The notes beneath the pieces are model-generated. The model was not told where the DNA came from. It saw only the letters and a list, made by a program, of their open reading frames with translations, and did no database searches. Position numbers and translations under genes: made by a program. A stretch of 64,000 nt of DNA from Episyrphus balteatus. Its lineage: Eukaryota > Arthropoda > Insecta > Diptera > Syrphidae. Positions 34,613 through 47,300 of the stretch are shown here, piece by piece. Location of the stretch: positions 163,901,718 to 163,965,717 of the forward strand of contig NC_079134.1 in NCBI RefSeq assembly GCF_945859705.1, in the 5' to 3' direction. How positions within the stretch are numbered: the first letter of the stretch is position 1; the number at the start of each line of letters is the position of its first letter.

Positions 34613-35608
34613 AATTGCACGACTGGGGTCGCACGTACTTGCTCTTATGGTAAAAGTTACTCTAATGTTAAAGTTTTTCATTGAACAAAATAAGGGAAAA
34701 TTTAAAATTTGATATTTTCACGGAATTTCGTTAGTGGTGCAAAAAAAATAAAATCTGTTTTTATAAATAATTAAATATCGTTTTAAATGATCTTTTACAA
34801 AAAACTAAGTATGCCATTTTATTTCTAGTATAAAAAGGAATTTTTAGAAAAAAAATTTCGAAAATCGTTAGAGCCGTTTTTTAAAAAAATAATTTTTTAT
34901 ATATAAAATTTTTCTAACATTTTCCAAAAAAAAAGTTGATATGCAATTTTAAATAAATAATTAATTTACATATAAAAACAAAATTTCAAAATTTTTCACA
35001 AACTCATTTCCAAAAAATTGATTTTTCAAAAAAAAAAATTATGAAATATTTTTTAAAAATCCAAAAATGTGTTTTTTGAAAAATTTAAAATTTTTTTAAA
35101 TAATGATTGTTTAAACGTTTCTGTATTAAAAATTTGGTTGAAATCTGTTTTGTCGTTTATGAGAAATTCATAAATCCAAAAAACCGTTCTATGGCAGGTA
35201 CCGTTAATAACGGTACAAAAAAATATTTTTTTATTATCAAAGGAGGTTCTTATCTGTAACAGTTAGCAGAAAAATTTTAATCAAAATCGTTAGAGCCGTT
35301 TTTGAAATAAATCAACTTTTCTGTTTCCGTTATATCTTATATGACAGGTACTGTTAGTTTTGGTCCTAAAAAAAAAATTTCAATTTCTCCTCTAGGGAAT
35401 CACCCAAAACTGTTAACTACCAAGAAAATCGCTTCAGTAGTTTAGGCTGTAGCTCGAGGTTCTTACAGACAGACAGACAGACAGAATTGCCGGACCCACT
35501 TTTTTGGCATTCTCCATCAACGTAATGTCATGTAAAATTGTTATCTCGAGTTCGATTTTTTTTACGAATCCTAAACTTGCCCTATAGTACCTATATCGCA
35601 AGTAAAAA
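34613..35608 (+). repeat. 0.9 kb dispersed repeat, fullest copy
   Basis: Begins TTGCACGACTGGGGTCGCAC, then TACTTGCTCTTATGGTAAAA, AACAAAATAAGGGAAAATTT, repeated GTTAGAGCCGTTTTT blocks, a GACA tetranucleotide run and AGAATTGCCGGACCCACTTT, ending near CTATATCGCAAGTAAAAATT. About 1 kb, non-coding. The same order is seen at 38155-39051 and, inverted, at 29253-30092. Confidence 0.8.
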
Positions 35609-38154
35609 TTTTAAATGACGTTTTTTGTATGGGACAAACGTCATTTTAGGATGAAAAAGCCTGATAAATATTTAAAAGGGCTTTACGAAACTACACATTA
35701 GTCATAAGACTCTAAAACTAGAATAATGTAGGTTTCACATGCTTTGCTTTGTCATGATACGATCATTTTTTACTGAGATACAGCCTACTGTATGTACAAT
35801 GCACTTTCAGTTTTTGTCGCACCCGTGACGGTATAAAAAGACTTCGTATATTTTTAAAAATAACTAAGTTGACATATTTTTGTATCTATCTATTGAAATT
35901 TTGTCTAATTTTGGGTAGAATTTGAAAAGGAAACAGTAAAGTTACTGCACAACTGTCCCACCCGTGACGATGGAATGCTTCTTCTTCATCTTAATGCTCC
36001 TCATATGGGGCTCGACGGGCCAATTTTTGTTCATATAGTTCGAAATAAATAACAAACAGAATACATTTCTGCGTACTGAATTAGAATATGTAATAAGTGT
36101 AAGTATTACGTATAATTTGTTTCAAAGAACCAATCCAACGTAATGTTTTTGTTTGTGTTACATTTTCATTTCTCTTTTCTTAATACTAATGGAAAGATTC
36201 AAGTAAGTTGAAGGCACTAACCAACCTAGATATGTACCTAGATATGGGAATTGTACCCCAGTTTTGGATGAATGTACAATTTACAAACTGCAGCTAAATC
36301 GAGAGGAGACAAAAAAGTCCAATCGATTTGCTGGATTTTCTGCGAAGTCAAGTGTGTGATCATTCCAAGGTAATTACTGTTGGTACACATTACCGAAAAT
36401 GGAAAGTAGTTCAGTTTCCTCTTTGGCGCTCATGTGGGAACAATAGCGGGTAGTGGTTTCCGCTTTAACAAAAATAATTTTGCGTCATAGGAAATGATAA
36501 TATGATCGTATCCTTTCTTAAAATAGATATGTCACATAAATTATCTCATGCAACATTTACAATTTCAAATTGTATGATCAAAAGTTAAAATATTATATAA
36601 AAATTGAAAAGAAAACTTCCATTTGAAAATAAGATTGTTATTTACAGCAAAAATACCTTAACTCATTGTGAGGTCATAAAAGTTAAAGATTTTAAAAACG
36701 ATATAAAAACGACAGTTTACCGAAACGTGAGGAAGCAGAAAGGTGACATCAGTAATGATTATGTTTTATTTTCTCTGTGTTTGGTTTTTTTTTTTTCTAA
36801 AAGCCATAAAAGCCTTTACTTTATGTTCCAAAAGTACCTACTTTGAAAACCCTTAAAATTTTGTTACTCAATAAAAATGAATACAAAATACGTATGTTAT
36901 TGCCTTTTGTCTGACCTTTTGACATCCTTTTTACCTTTAAAAAAAATATCTAGCACCTCAACACTAAACAACAAACAAATCATGACAAAATTAATTATAC
37001 ATCCGTCAGTTATACATTGAGCTACCTATTGATCATTTTAACAGCAAATCAACGTCCATCAATAAGTTAACAATATTTCAAAAGATTCATCACATAACTA
37101 AAACCGATGAAAAATGAAATGACCAAACCAAACTCTATATGAACAAAGTATAGCAAGTATATCATTATTATAGAAGAGAGTGAAAGTGCATTCAATATGG
37201 TAAAGTAATGCGCATTTAAGTTTAGTCGATAATAGTTTTTATCGCTTTGGGAAATCTATCATCTTGAATTCCATTCAGTAGATAATAATGATCTAGTAAA
37301 TTTAGGAAAATAAAAATAAAAGAAATATCCTCCCTTTAAGATTTATACTCGATCGAGACAGGCAGACAGACAATCCCATTTCCCCGATTCAAGTCGATTC
37401 GATTTTATTCGACCCGACCGACAAACAAAGCCATTCAACTTAACCAATGTAATTTATATTCATTATTCAGTTTAGGAAAGGATCCAGATTCAAAAAAACA
37501 GCAGATGAAGCATCACACAGAGCGCTATTACCACGAAAAGCGAAACGAATTGAAGAAACAATTTTAACAAATCCCAAAGTGCACGCGTGCAAACCTTGCA
37601 GCACATGGCTTATAGCGGCAACATCTCAGCAAGCTATACAGCTTCAATCATGAATGGGAAATGAAAGCAAAAAGAAATGCTATAAGTCGTGGTGGTAAAA
37701 AGGTTCATTTACCTTATTTTCTGTTTAAACTAAATGCTGACATATTTTGGTTTATAAGGTGTCCTAATCTTAAAATAATATTAATTACATTATCATACTA
37801 ATTAATTTAAAAATATTAAATTGATATACTAATTTATTGACGAACATAAAACGACAAACAAGCATCAAACACAGAACGAATGACAACTTTCAGATAAATA
37901 AAACAAGAACATGAAACCAGGTTGCATTTTTATATTTTTTTTGCTAAAAGATAAGACTTGATATTGCCGTTGGTTGTCTAGTTTTAAGAGGCTATTTCTC
38001 TTTTGGATGTACAAACTTTCATATGCATCCAGTTGCACTTCTTTTAAAAATCAGATATTTATGCTATATGCAATGAAACGATACATAAAACAGAGACTAA
38101 ATGGCCATTTATCTTGCATTCGTTTAAACTAGTTGCAGCACATGTATAAATAAA

Positions 38155-39051
38155 ATGCACGACTGGTGTCGCACGAACTTGCTCTTATAGTAAAACTACC
38201 CCTAACGTTAAAGGTTTTTAGTGAGCAAAATAAGGGAAAATTTAAAATTTGAAATTTTTAAGAAATTCCATAAGTAGTTTTAAATATAAAAACGAATTAC
38301 CAGAACAAAATTTTCGAAAATCGTTAGATCCGTTTTTTTTTTTAAATAATTTTTATGTATATAAAAATTTTCTAACATTTTTCAAAAAAAAGTTAGTATA
38401 TATGCCATTTTTAAGAAAATATTATAAAACACATAAAAATAAAATTTCCATAAAATTCACCAACCCGTTTTCAAAAAAATAAATTTAAATATTTTGTATT
38501 AATCCAAAAATATGTTTTTTGAAAATTGTTATATACCTAATGATTGTTTAAACAATTCTGTATACAAATTTCGGTTTGAATAAGCTATGTCGCTTACGAG
38601 AAATTCATTAAAAAAAAAACCGTTCTATTGCTGGTACCATTAATAACGGTACAAAAAATATTTTTCTTATTTCCAAAGAAAGCTATTATGTGTTGCACTA
38701 CAAACAATAATTTAAATCAAAACCGTTAGAGCCGTTTTTGAAAAAAAAAAACATAACTTCTCTGTTTCCATTATATGACATGTACCGTTGCGTTAGTTTT
38801 GGTCCTAAAAGAAATTCAATTTGTCCTCTATGGAATCACCCAAAACTGTTAACTGCCAAGTTTGAAGAAAATCCCTCCATTAGTTTATGCTGTAGCTCGA
38901 GGTAGGCTTACAGATGGGACAGAATTGCCGGACCTACTTTTTATCATTCTCCATCATCGTCATGTCATGTCAAATTGTTATCTCGAGTTTGATTTTTTTT
39001 CCGAATCCTATACTTGCCCTTTAGTACCTACCTATATCGCAAGTAAAAATC
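38155..39051 (+). repeat. 0.9 kb dispersed repeat, third copy
   Basis: Same landmarks as 34613-35608 (ATGCACGACTGGTGTCGCAC start, AGAATTGCCGGACCTACTTT, CTATATCGCAAGTAAAAATC end), but the GACA run is reduced to a single GACAG. The open frames at 38249 and 38862 lie inside and are not genes. Confidence 0.8.
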
Positions 39052-39273
39052 ATAGTGTGAGTGAAGACAGACAATGTTTGATTTTGAAACAAGTGCGTTA
39101 TGAAATGTAAAAGAGTTATAACCTCCTTAATCTAGACAACTAACGGCAATATCGAGTCTTATCTGTTTGCAATATATATTAAAATTTAACTTGTTTCAAG
39201 TTCATGTTTGATTTATGGTCCTAAAGCTGACGATGACGGTAGATTATGTGAGGGTCACCACTTAAAATTACCT

Positions 39274-39365
39274 GGATCCTGACGCTGTCCTCTTCTGATT
39301 ATAAAAGAACCCATGACAGACTTTGGGTATTTTTGCAATAGGGACGATTGCATTCGTCAGGATCC
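39274..39365. repeat. Short inverted repeat with GGATCCTGACG ends
   Basis: GGATCCTGACG at 39274 and CGTCAGGATCC at 39355-39365, with partly pairing interior. Possibly a 90-bp MITE. Confidence 0.5.
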
Positions 39366-39639
39366 TATAAATTTCAGGGGAAGAAGAAACCTCTCTTCAA
39401 TTCTGCATCCAAACTAAGCTGACGTCACACCTTTTTTTCAGATTTTTTCCCATTGAGTGAACTAATTTACGAAGAATGATTTGGAAGTATATTTGCTGCA
39501 GTTATGAATATCGCTAATAAGATAGAATTGGAATTGGTAGTACACACATTATCGTAAAACAGAGGGACTGAGACAATTATGAAGGTGGTCCGGAAGAGTA
39601 TTTTCCTCGGTCGGTCTATGTTCCGTTTTTGGACCATTT

Positions 39640-39765
39640 ATAGTCCACGGATGTTGCGAATATTCGCATCCGCATCCGCAAATGCGGAACCTCCGCATGA
39701 TTTGGGAAATCCGCATCCGCAATAATCAATGCGGACTTTCATGCGGATGCAAAGAAGATGCGACA
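39640..39765. repeat. Clustered CGCATCC/GGATGCG motifs
   Basis: Within 125 bp the words CGCATCCGCA, ATGCGGA and TCCGCAT recur about ten times in both orientations. Resembles subterminal repeat clusters of hAT-type elements; no transposase nearby. TE origin is inference. Confidence 0.5.
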
Positions 39766-39881
39766 AGAAAAAAGTTGGGTGGAGCCAGCGAATGGCGCGT
39801 ACTAGTGGGAGTCACACCGAGTAATACGTCTGTTAGTGAATTTTTTAGGAAAAACACAGAAAAAATGCAAAAGTCATAAAT

Positions 39882-40016
39882 ATAGTCCGTTTTCACTAGA
39901 GCCTTACAATAAGTCAAATTTCAAATTGTATAGGAAATTTTTAGAATTTGGAATTCGAACTGACCTAATTTGCGAAATTTTAAAATTTGGGCTGAAAACA
40001 GGCTATTAATAAGGAT
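39882..40016. repeat. MITE of the GTTTTCACTAGAGC family, copy 2
   Basis: Starts ATAGTCCGTTTTCACTAGAG and ends GGGCTGAAAACAGGCTAT; compare 26142-26296. Interior pairs AAATTTCAAATTG with related blocks. Confidence 0.65.
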
Positions 40017-41024
40017 CTTTCTTTCCGGACAAAAAAAAAGTGCCATTGAAGAACTTAACGACAATTTCTACCAACTCCACAAGCCAGTCTTCCTAGGGAA
40101 AAATTATTTAGTAGTGGAGCTTAATTAACCAACCTCTGTGTAACCCACTTGATGCAGAGAAGGTGGCGGTTAATATGCGAGGTAAGCAGCTCACTTAAAT
40201 GTTGGTGAAAAACCAGTTTAGCGGAAAATGCTAATTTCCACCCAACAGGGCTGATTAATAATACACACAAAATGGGTAGTTAATGTTTTTAAAATCCTCC
40301 TCCTATATTTTGTTCAGCATTCGCCTCTGAAAAAAACTATTAAATGCATAATATCTCAAGAATATTGTGTCGAAATTTAAATTTACAAAGTTATGCTAGT
40401 ATTTTTATACTTCACCAGCAGCTCACGTTTTCAAAGTCGGCGTCCCTCATAACTTAAAAAATTCATGAAAACATGCCTTTTTTGGGACGAATTATCTTTA
40501 ACCTCCTCCCTAAAACCAAAGAGATTTTTACCCATTGAATTTTACCTATTCAACGGGGTTAGTTATCTTACTTAAAACCCTTAAAAATGGGCCTATAGAA
40601 ATACTCATCAAACATCAATGGCATTGCCAAAGAACTACTTTATTCAGCTAAGGTTCATTGAAACAGTTTGAAAACTGGTTAGCAATTTTACTGATGTTTG
40701 TTCTTGTTACATTTCAACTGAACACTACCCTATGATAGAGAAAAAGAATACAAAAAAAAAAAAACTCATAAGCTGAAGTAATGAAGAAGAGAAGACAACA
40801 GCAACTGACAAAACAACTTGGCGGTATGGTATGTGTACCTATGAGTATACAAATTGAAGCCGAAATTGTGCTAAAGGAACGAAGAGCTTAGCATCAATCT
40901 TGCAATATAGACGAATACCACAATTGTTCGTGCCCCGAACGATGCTTCTTTTCTGCTTCCCATGTGAAGTGAAGAGGTATCCATGATTTTGTATTCCCAC
41001 TTAAAGTCGTACTGGTGCAGCACT

Positions 41025-41061
41025 TATAAAAAGGCTTCATGAAGCTAGTGCACAATCAGTC
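41025..41061 (+). promoter_or_regulatory. TATA box and initiator of the first cuticular gene
   Basis: TATAAAAA at 41025-41032 and an arthropod Inr TCAGTC at 41056-41061 (A+1 = 41058), spacing about 33 bp. This gives a 5'UTR of about 133 bases before the ATG at 41191. Confidence 0.7.
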
Positions 41062-41190
41062 TGTTCGTAAACCTGCTTAAATTCAAAACAAAAAAATAGT
41101 AACTCGTCCTATATTGTTTTCTGAAACGCCGTGCGTGGATATATTTAAAATAAAATTTAATTAAATTAAGTAAATTATTTAAACAAAATA

Positions 41191-41826
41191 ATGAAAGTGT
41201 TTGTAAGTAGTGAATTTTGTTTTTGTTTAAAATAAATGTTGTAATTTTTAAAAATTGATCTTCTTTTTGTATATTGTTTCTCTCAGATCGTAGTGAGTGC
41301 ATTTCTATTCCTGGCATGCTGCAGTGCGCAACAGCATCCAAATACCATCCCACGACAGGATGAAAAATACGACTACAAGGAAAATCGTGAAACCACAACT
41401 TGGATACCAATTTTAAAATACAATAAAGAACAAAGTGAAGATGGTTCATACAAAACTCAGTACGAAACAGGAAACAACATCCAACACGAAGAGACTGGAT
41501 TTTTAAAGGACTTCTCCGAAGTCCATCCAAATGGTGTTCTTGTGCAACATGGTCAATATTCATATGAATCACCCGATGGCAATATTGTCAGTGTTCAATA
41601 TACTGCCGATGAAAATGGTTTCCGTGCAACTGGTGATCATATTCCAACAGCACCACCAATTCCGGAGGAAATTCAAAAAGGATTAGATCAGATTTATGCT
41701 GGTATTAAAGTGCAACAAGATCGATTGGAGGAAAGGGCACGAAATGATCCAGATTTTGCTAGGAAATTGGAACAAAGGAAAGTGGCTAATCAAAATGGAC
41801 AATATGTTGGGTTACTTGAGGATTAA
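41191..41826 (+). CDS. Cuticular protein, RR-1 (CPR) family, two exons
   Basis: Exon 1 (41191-41202) encodes MKVF and exon 2 (41287-41826) the rest, 183 residues; a four-codon first exon splitting the signal peptide is typical of CPR genes. Signal peptide MKVFIVVSAFLFLACCSA, cleaved probably before QQHP. The chitin-binding R&R region starts at DGSYKTQYETGN and ends QYTADENGFRATGDHIPTAP, with the aromatic pattern of soft-cuticle RR-1. The C-terminal tail after PIPEEIQKGLDQIYAG is long, charged and helical-looking (residues about 140-183), unlike the short tails of the other two copies. Belongs to the group at Drosophila 49A, but I cannot assign a one-to-one orthologue. Confidence 0.92.
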
Positions 41827-44224
41827 GTTAGAGAGTTGGTAGGGGCGGGAAGAGGGTGATTATTGTTGTTGATTGTGTTCGATAAGGATTGTGCGGAATG
41901 TGCTGTACCAAATTTTTTGATTTTGCTAGATTTTTATGATAAAGAATTTTCGGTTTAATACAAAAAATGTGGTCAAAAATTTGTTATTTGCTACAAATTT
42001 GTTGAAAAACGTCAAAAAATTTGAAGAGTTGTTTTTAATTAAGGCAAAACTTGTGGATCCAATTTGGGGAGAAACTAGACGAAAGTTGTTAGAATTGTTA
42101 AGTCAAAATTTGTGATTAAAATCTTTAATTTTTGACGTAAAACGTCAGAAGTTTTAATTTTTAAAATTACAATTGATCAAGCCAAAAGGATATTTCAAAT
42201 ATGGCCAAAAAATTGATAAATTTCGTTAGAATATTAAAATAGTCAAGACCTAATTTTATTTTAAAATCAAATTTTGGTTGGTTCAAAATTTTCAAAGCTA
42301 GGTTTTCATTGAAAAAGTTGTCAAAATTTAGGAACTTTCTATTAATTTTTCTTTTTCTTTGTGCTTGTGTTTGAAGAATTTTGTTCCAAATTTAAGTTTA
42401 GATTTTGCTGTGACATCAACAATTTTGAAACGTTTAATTAAAAATTTAATAAAATTTGGAACAAAATGAATATGCATTTGAAGATTTAGATAAAAAAAAC
42501 GGGATAAAAAGACTGTCCCAAAATGTGTAATAAATATTGTTAAACAAATATTTTACTCAAGAAACTTGTTCAGAAAAAAATAAACGAAGAAATTTGAAAG
42601 CCAAATTTTAAGATTCCGATTTGTTCAAAAATTACTAATTTTCAAGAATATGAATAAATTTGAAATAAAATTGTAGAATAAAATATTTGTGCCAAATTAT
42701 AAAAAAAAAAAATACAAAACCTCCAAATTTAATCAAAAGTTAAAAATTTGGTACACCTAAGCATACAAAAAGTCCGCATCTTCTTATTAAGACTCTAAAA
42801 CTCGAAATTATTTTTACTTAACCATTCTCTTATGTTTTATTTCATTTTTTTTTCTTTTTTGAACGAGCTTATATCTCGTGAATTTATTTTTTTTATTTAA
42901 AACTTACCTCTAAAATTTGGAATTATGTATTTATAAAAAAATTATAAAAAAGAATAAATAAAGACTGTGATGATTTCCTACTAAGTTTGTTCTAAATTAG
43001 GAATTTTCTGACGTTATTTGTTCTAAAATGTACCTAATCAAAAACTTAAAAAACAATGGAAAATCTTACAAAGAACAATAAAATTATAATGTGTCGCAAA
43101 ACAAAAAATTGTGAAATCCTCATCATTAAATTAAAAAAAAAGAAAATATTTTGTATATTTTTAACTTTAAATAAAAAGATAAAAAAAATAAGTAAATTGT
43201 TTGTGTATTTCTCTTTGACTTCAATTTTCCAATTTTTTGAGGTTACATCACCTCTTTCATAACAATTGGTCTGTGTGCATGGTAATAATAATTGCATGGT
43301 GCTGATGATGCTGCCGCCGCCGCCGACTACGATCTGGTATAAGTTGAATGAATGATCATTGTTGATGCTCAAAATTAACCGCATTTTATATTACTTTCAC
43401 TTTTACCACAGCGAGTGCTGTTGTTGAGCATCTTTTTTATTTTTTGCTCGTATTAATGTCTTGAGATGCATATATTGTTGGTGTCCTCTATATCTTTTCA
43501 TCATTCAACAGCATCCTCTTGAATGGATTTTCGTTTTTTATTTTTTTTGTGTTGATGCTGTAAAGAAAAAAACTATAAGATTACCAATCAATTGATGGAA
43601 GATGAATTACAGAGAGCCATGGGGGATTTTTGCTGTTGGTTAATAAATTGTTTATGTGCCATATCTTTTCTTTCTGCTGTGCTTCTGTGTTATAGTGCAA
43701 ATATTTCGATAAAGCAAAACAAAGAAGGAATATGAGGTAATATTTTTATTAAAGAAGCGCCCATTTATTATGTAATAATTTTTGGTGTGAATTATGTCTA
43801 CAGTATGTGTGTGTATTTTGGTAGTCGCAACGTCAATCATAATTCAGTGTGCCAATATTTTTATTAAATTTCAAGTATGACAAAGGAGAAGTTATGCAAA
43901 TAAATTGAAAATAATAAAAACACGTTCAATGAACTTTATGGGTCCTTTTCTTTTTTTCTGTTTTTAAATAAAATCCATATTATTATGAGAATCTTTATAA
44001 TTTGAAGAAACCAGAAGAAATGCCAACAGGTAAGGATAGAAGACGCGTTCAACAATATACTACCATTAAATCCATCATTGAATCCTTAGAGAGCCTTGAA
44101 GTAAATCAAAAATAATTTTAACAGTAATAAGCGAAATCATTGACAGGATTTTAACGAAATTTAGGACCCTAATTCATACAATTGGTCAAAGCTTAACAGA
44201 GTCTTTTTGCGAAATATATTAAAG

Positions 44225-44360
44225 TGTCATTCTAGACACTAAATTAAGCTGGAAGTTGATTGAAAATGAAGAATATTGCTTTCTATGCCGTTTAGGAAAA
44301 TATTTGGCAAAAAGGAGGTCTTCCTTCGAAAATAAATTAGTGGATCTACACAAATATCAT
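44225..44360 (+). pseudogene. LINE reverse transcriptase C-terminal relic
   Basis: One frame reads VILDTKLSWKLIENEEYC, matching the YLGVILDxKLxW motif that follows the RT core in Jockey-like non-LTR elements, and continues for about 40 residues before a stop. Isolated and without the RT core. A different frame at 44525-44710 is open for about 60 residues (includes YYDFDLSNKNKSWWHRC) with no identity that I can name. Confidence 0.55.
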
Positions 44361-47300
44361 CGGCATCAAGTGAAAGAAGAAATCCTACATTCTTAAAGAA
44401 TGCAAAAAAATTTTAATGAGGAGAAAAAACCTGTAGTGTTTACGTGAGCTTTAGGGAAACTTTTATCTGGATTCCAGGGGGCGGGCGTTGATATTAACAA
44501 AAGGGCATACCTGCCAGGCACGGATCATCCCTTCATGTCTCACTTGGGAAGAAGCTTACATCACGATCTATATAAAGAATGGTATTATGACTTCGATTTA
44601 TCTAACAAAAACAAATCCTGGTGGCATAGATGCGCTATTTTGAGAAAAATCTGTGTCTTCTATGTTAAACCTAGAACGAATGATTTAATCTTCAGACCAA
44701 GATTTAGTTAGGATTTTTACAGTTTACACCGGGATATCGACCGACAGGAGAACATGAGACAAAAAAAGCATATCATACTCTGAAATACCAGAGGGCATAA
44801 AGTTCTAATGAAAACCGCCACAAATATTTTTTTCTTAATATTTTCGGGTTCGAACCTCAGCTCTTTTGTTTAACTAAACAACAAAATGAAAATTTTATGT
44901 TTAAGCCAATAGTTTTGGAACACCAAGTGCCGTTATACGTTTAATATAGATTTTAATGCAGAAAATTTGAAAATCATACATACAAAAATGTTTAGGGATA
45001 CGTTTTTGAAATATGATTTTTCAAAGTATTTGTTCGTTGTTTTTTCAAGCATAGTTTGCATTAGAGCTATACCTTGAGTAATAAATGAGCAATTAGAGCA
45101 GAATAACCGGTACCTGAAAGCTGAATAAATAAATTAGAAAAACATTTTTAAAACATTTTTAATAAATCCTCTTTTGGAAAAAAAGTTTTGACAAAAAATT
45201 TTCTTGCTCAGAAAAAAGCATCAACATTTTTTTAGATTTAAATTTTTTATGTGACTCTTGGCAAAGATAAAAGGATACATTTTTAAAAAATCTATAGATA
45301 AGTTACCCAAATATGAACGTTTTCTAAATGTTGAAAACTTCTTAATATTCTGTAACTGCAAATGATACTCATTTTCGATTTGGTACATTTTTTAAGCCGA
45401 GCACTCCAACTAACTACTTTATAGTCATTGAAATGTACGACTTAGACGCTCGTTCTTGCTTTCGAAGTGACCAAGTTTCTACCACTTTTATTAAAAGCGA
45501 AATTATCATCATCATAAGTTAATTCATAAATTAAATCAACGGTAAATGCCATCAACTTTGCAGATAGGGCGTTACTGTAGAAAAATTTAATCTTAGAATA
45601 TAACCAAAAATCACCCCTTAAATTTTCCTTATATTTTTCGGGAAATCCTGTATTATCAGAACTTTCTTAATTTAACTTATAAACAAAATTGGTTTAACTA
45701 TAGCGAAATCACAAAATTATAATACAATTTGTCCATATCCGTAGTTTTTGAGAAATTTAAAATTGAATTTTTTTTACAATTACTGACAGCATTGTTTACC
45801 AAATTTAATCAAAATTGTTAGAGCAGTTTTCAAAAAACTCGAAATATTTTTGACATGAAAACCTACTTGTCCTATCGAGCGAGTGCAAAATTCTTTCTTT
45901 TTTTTTATTAAGGGTTCGAACCTCAACTCTTTTGTTTTGTTTAACTAAATATAGCACGTTATATAAACTTGCAGTTGGGGTGAGTTGTATAAATTTTAAA
46001 ACGGTGCGGTAATAGAGATTTATAGCTCTGTGTCAATGATCATGATGATAAAATAACCAAGTATATCTGAACCACACTTGAACCAGAGTTAATCTGCTAA
46101 AATCGTTAATGTTAACTTTTATCAACGCTAAACCACGTTTATAGAATTATTTCTTAAGCTTTTAATTCGGGCTCTACTTTCGCAGATCTATTAGTTGAAA
46201 GACAATATTTTTCAAGACTCTATTTATTATAATTTAAAAAACTATGTACAATTTAAATTCATATAGTTTACACCTTACACATAAACAAGTAAGACAAAAC
46301 CTCTGGTAATCATCTAAGCATTTATTTTAATATTAAATTACCATAATTTAATCTCAAACACAAAGTTTAAAATTCTTGAATGTCTTAATGCCTATTTATC
46401 TTACACCTTTTAAATGCCAAAGAAATATATTACATTACGGTAAAATAAAAGAAGACTTCCATAAAAGAACCTTTATGTTGCTCAAGAAGAAAAATTAATT
46501 TTAATCAAATTAAAATATTCTGCCATTCATCGAAAATAATCATAAAATGTAATTGAAGACGGTTTAAGGCGGATGAATTTTGCGCAATAAAAAAATCTAA
46601 CTAATTACTTTGCTGTCATAAAACGGTTGCAATATAAATCCCACATAAATTACTTTGCATCTTTTGCCTTTCTCGTATACAAATATCTAGAAAGGTAAAC
46701 ACGCATGTTATTGAAATCATAAGTTCCCAACAAACGATGAGTATTATGTTGATTCCAAGAACTGTAGACGACACAAAAAAAAAAAAAATACTGATTCAAC
46801 GATTATGTAATACTCTTTGAGACTGATTTATTTGACATTTTCCCCCGCTACGATTGTAGATTGCGGCTTCGCACAATGTTTCAATTAGTAATGCAAGTGA
46901 CAACTTTTGTTCTTTTCTTCTTTACGAGACATAAATTTGAAAATCTCAAGGCTGTAAGCTTATGGATAAGTACATTTTTGTCTCAGCGTTTGTTGTTTGG
47001 GTGGCAACTTGTATATGTACATTCTTTTTCATAGAAATTTAGATCGTTATCTGTATAGTTTAAGAGGTAGGTTGATGGATATGTGATGTGAGTGAGTATA
47101 GGTTTGGCATTATTCCACAACAAAAAATAATAATAATCGAGGAGATGACATTCTAAATCTTTGCTGAAAAAATTTTAAGTGCTATTATGCAACAGGAATA
47201 ATTTATTTTTTTATTTGAAAACAATATTGCAAAGTATGATATAATTTGCGCAGTTTGACAAAACATTAAAAATAGTACTCTACTTGGATAAATATTGGCT

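Larger units (their letters stand above)
27443..41020. other. Long gene-poor region (13.6 kb)
   Basis: I find no supported protein gene. The first 200 bp are the AFG1L 5' flank. Contents: a small MITE (28234-28452), a set of degenerate repeats with the phrase GTGAAAGGGTG (28680-30300), three copies of a 0.9 kb repeat (29253-30092, 34613-35608, 38155-39051), a hairpin (30327-30434), a compositionally distinct island (30980-32480), a CTAGTACGCAGC copy (33906), a GCGGAT-rich cluster (39640-39765) and MITEs at 39274-39365 and 39882-40016. Open frames here are short, unconserved in appearance and often within repeats. Confidence 0.5.

Noticed and set aside
38249..39110. ORFs in the 38-39 kb region
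   Set aside because: Inside a copy of the 0.9 kb dispersed repeat.
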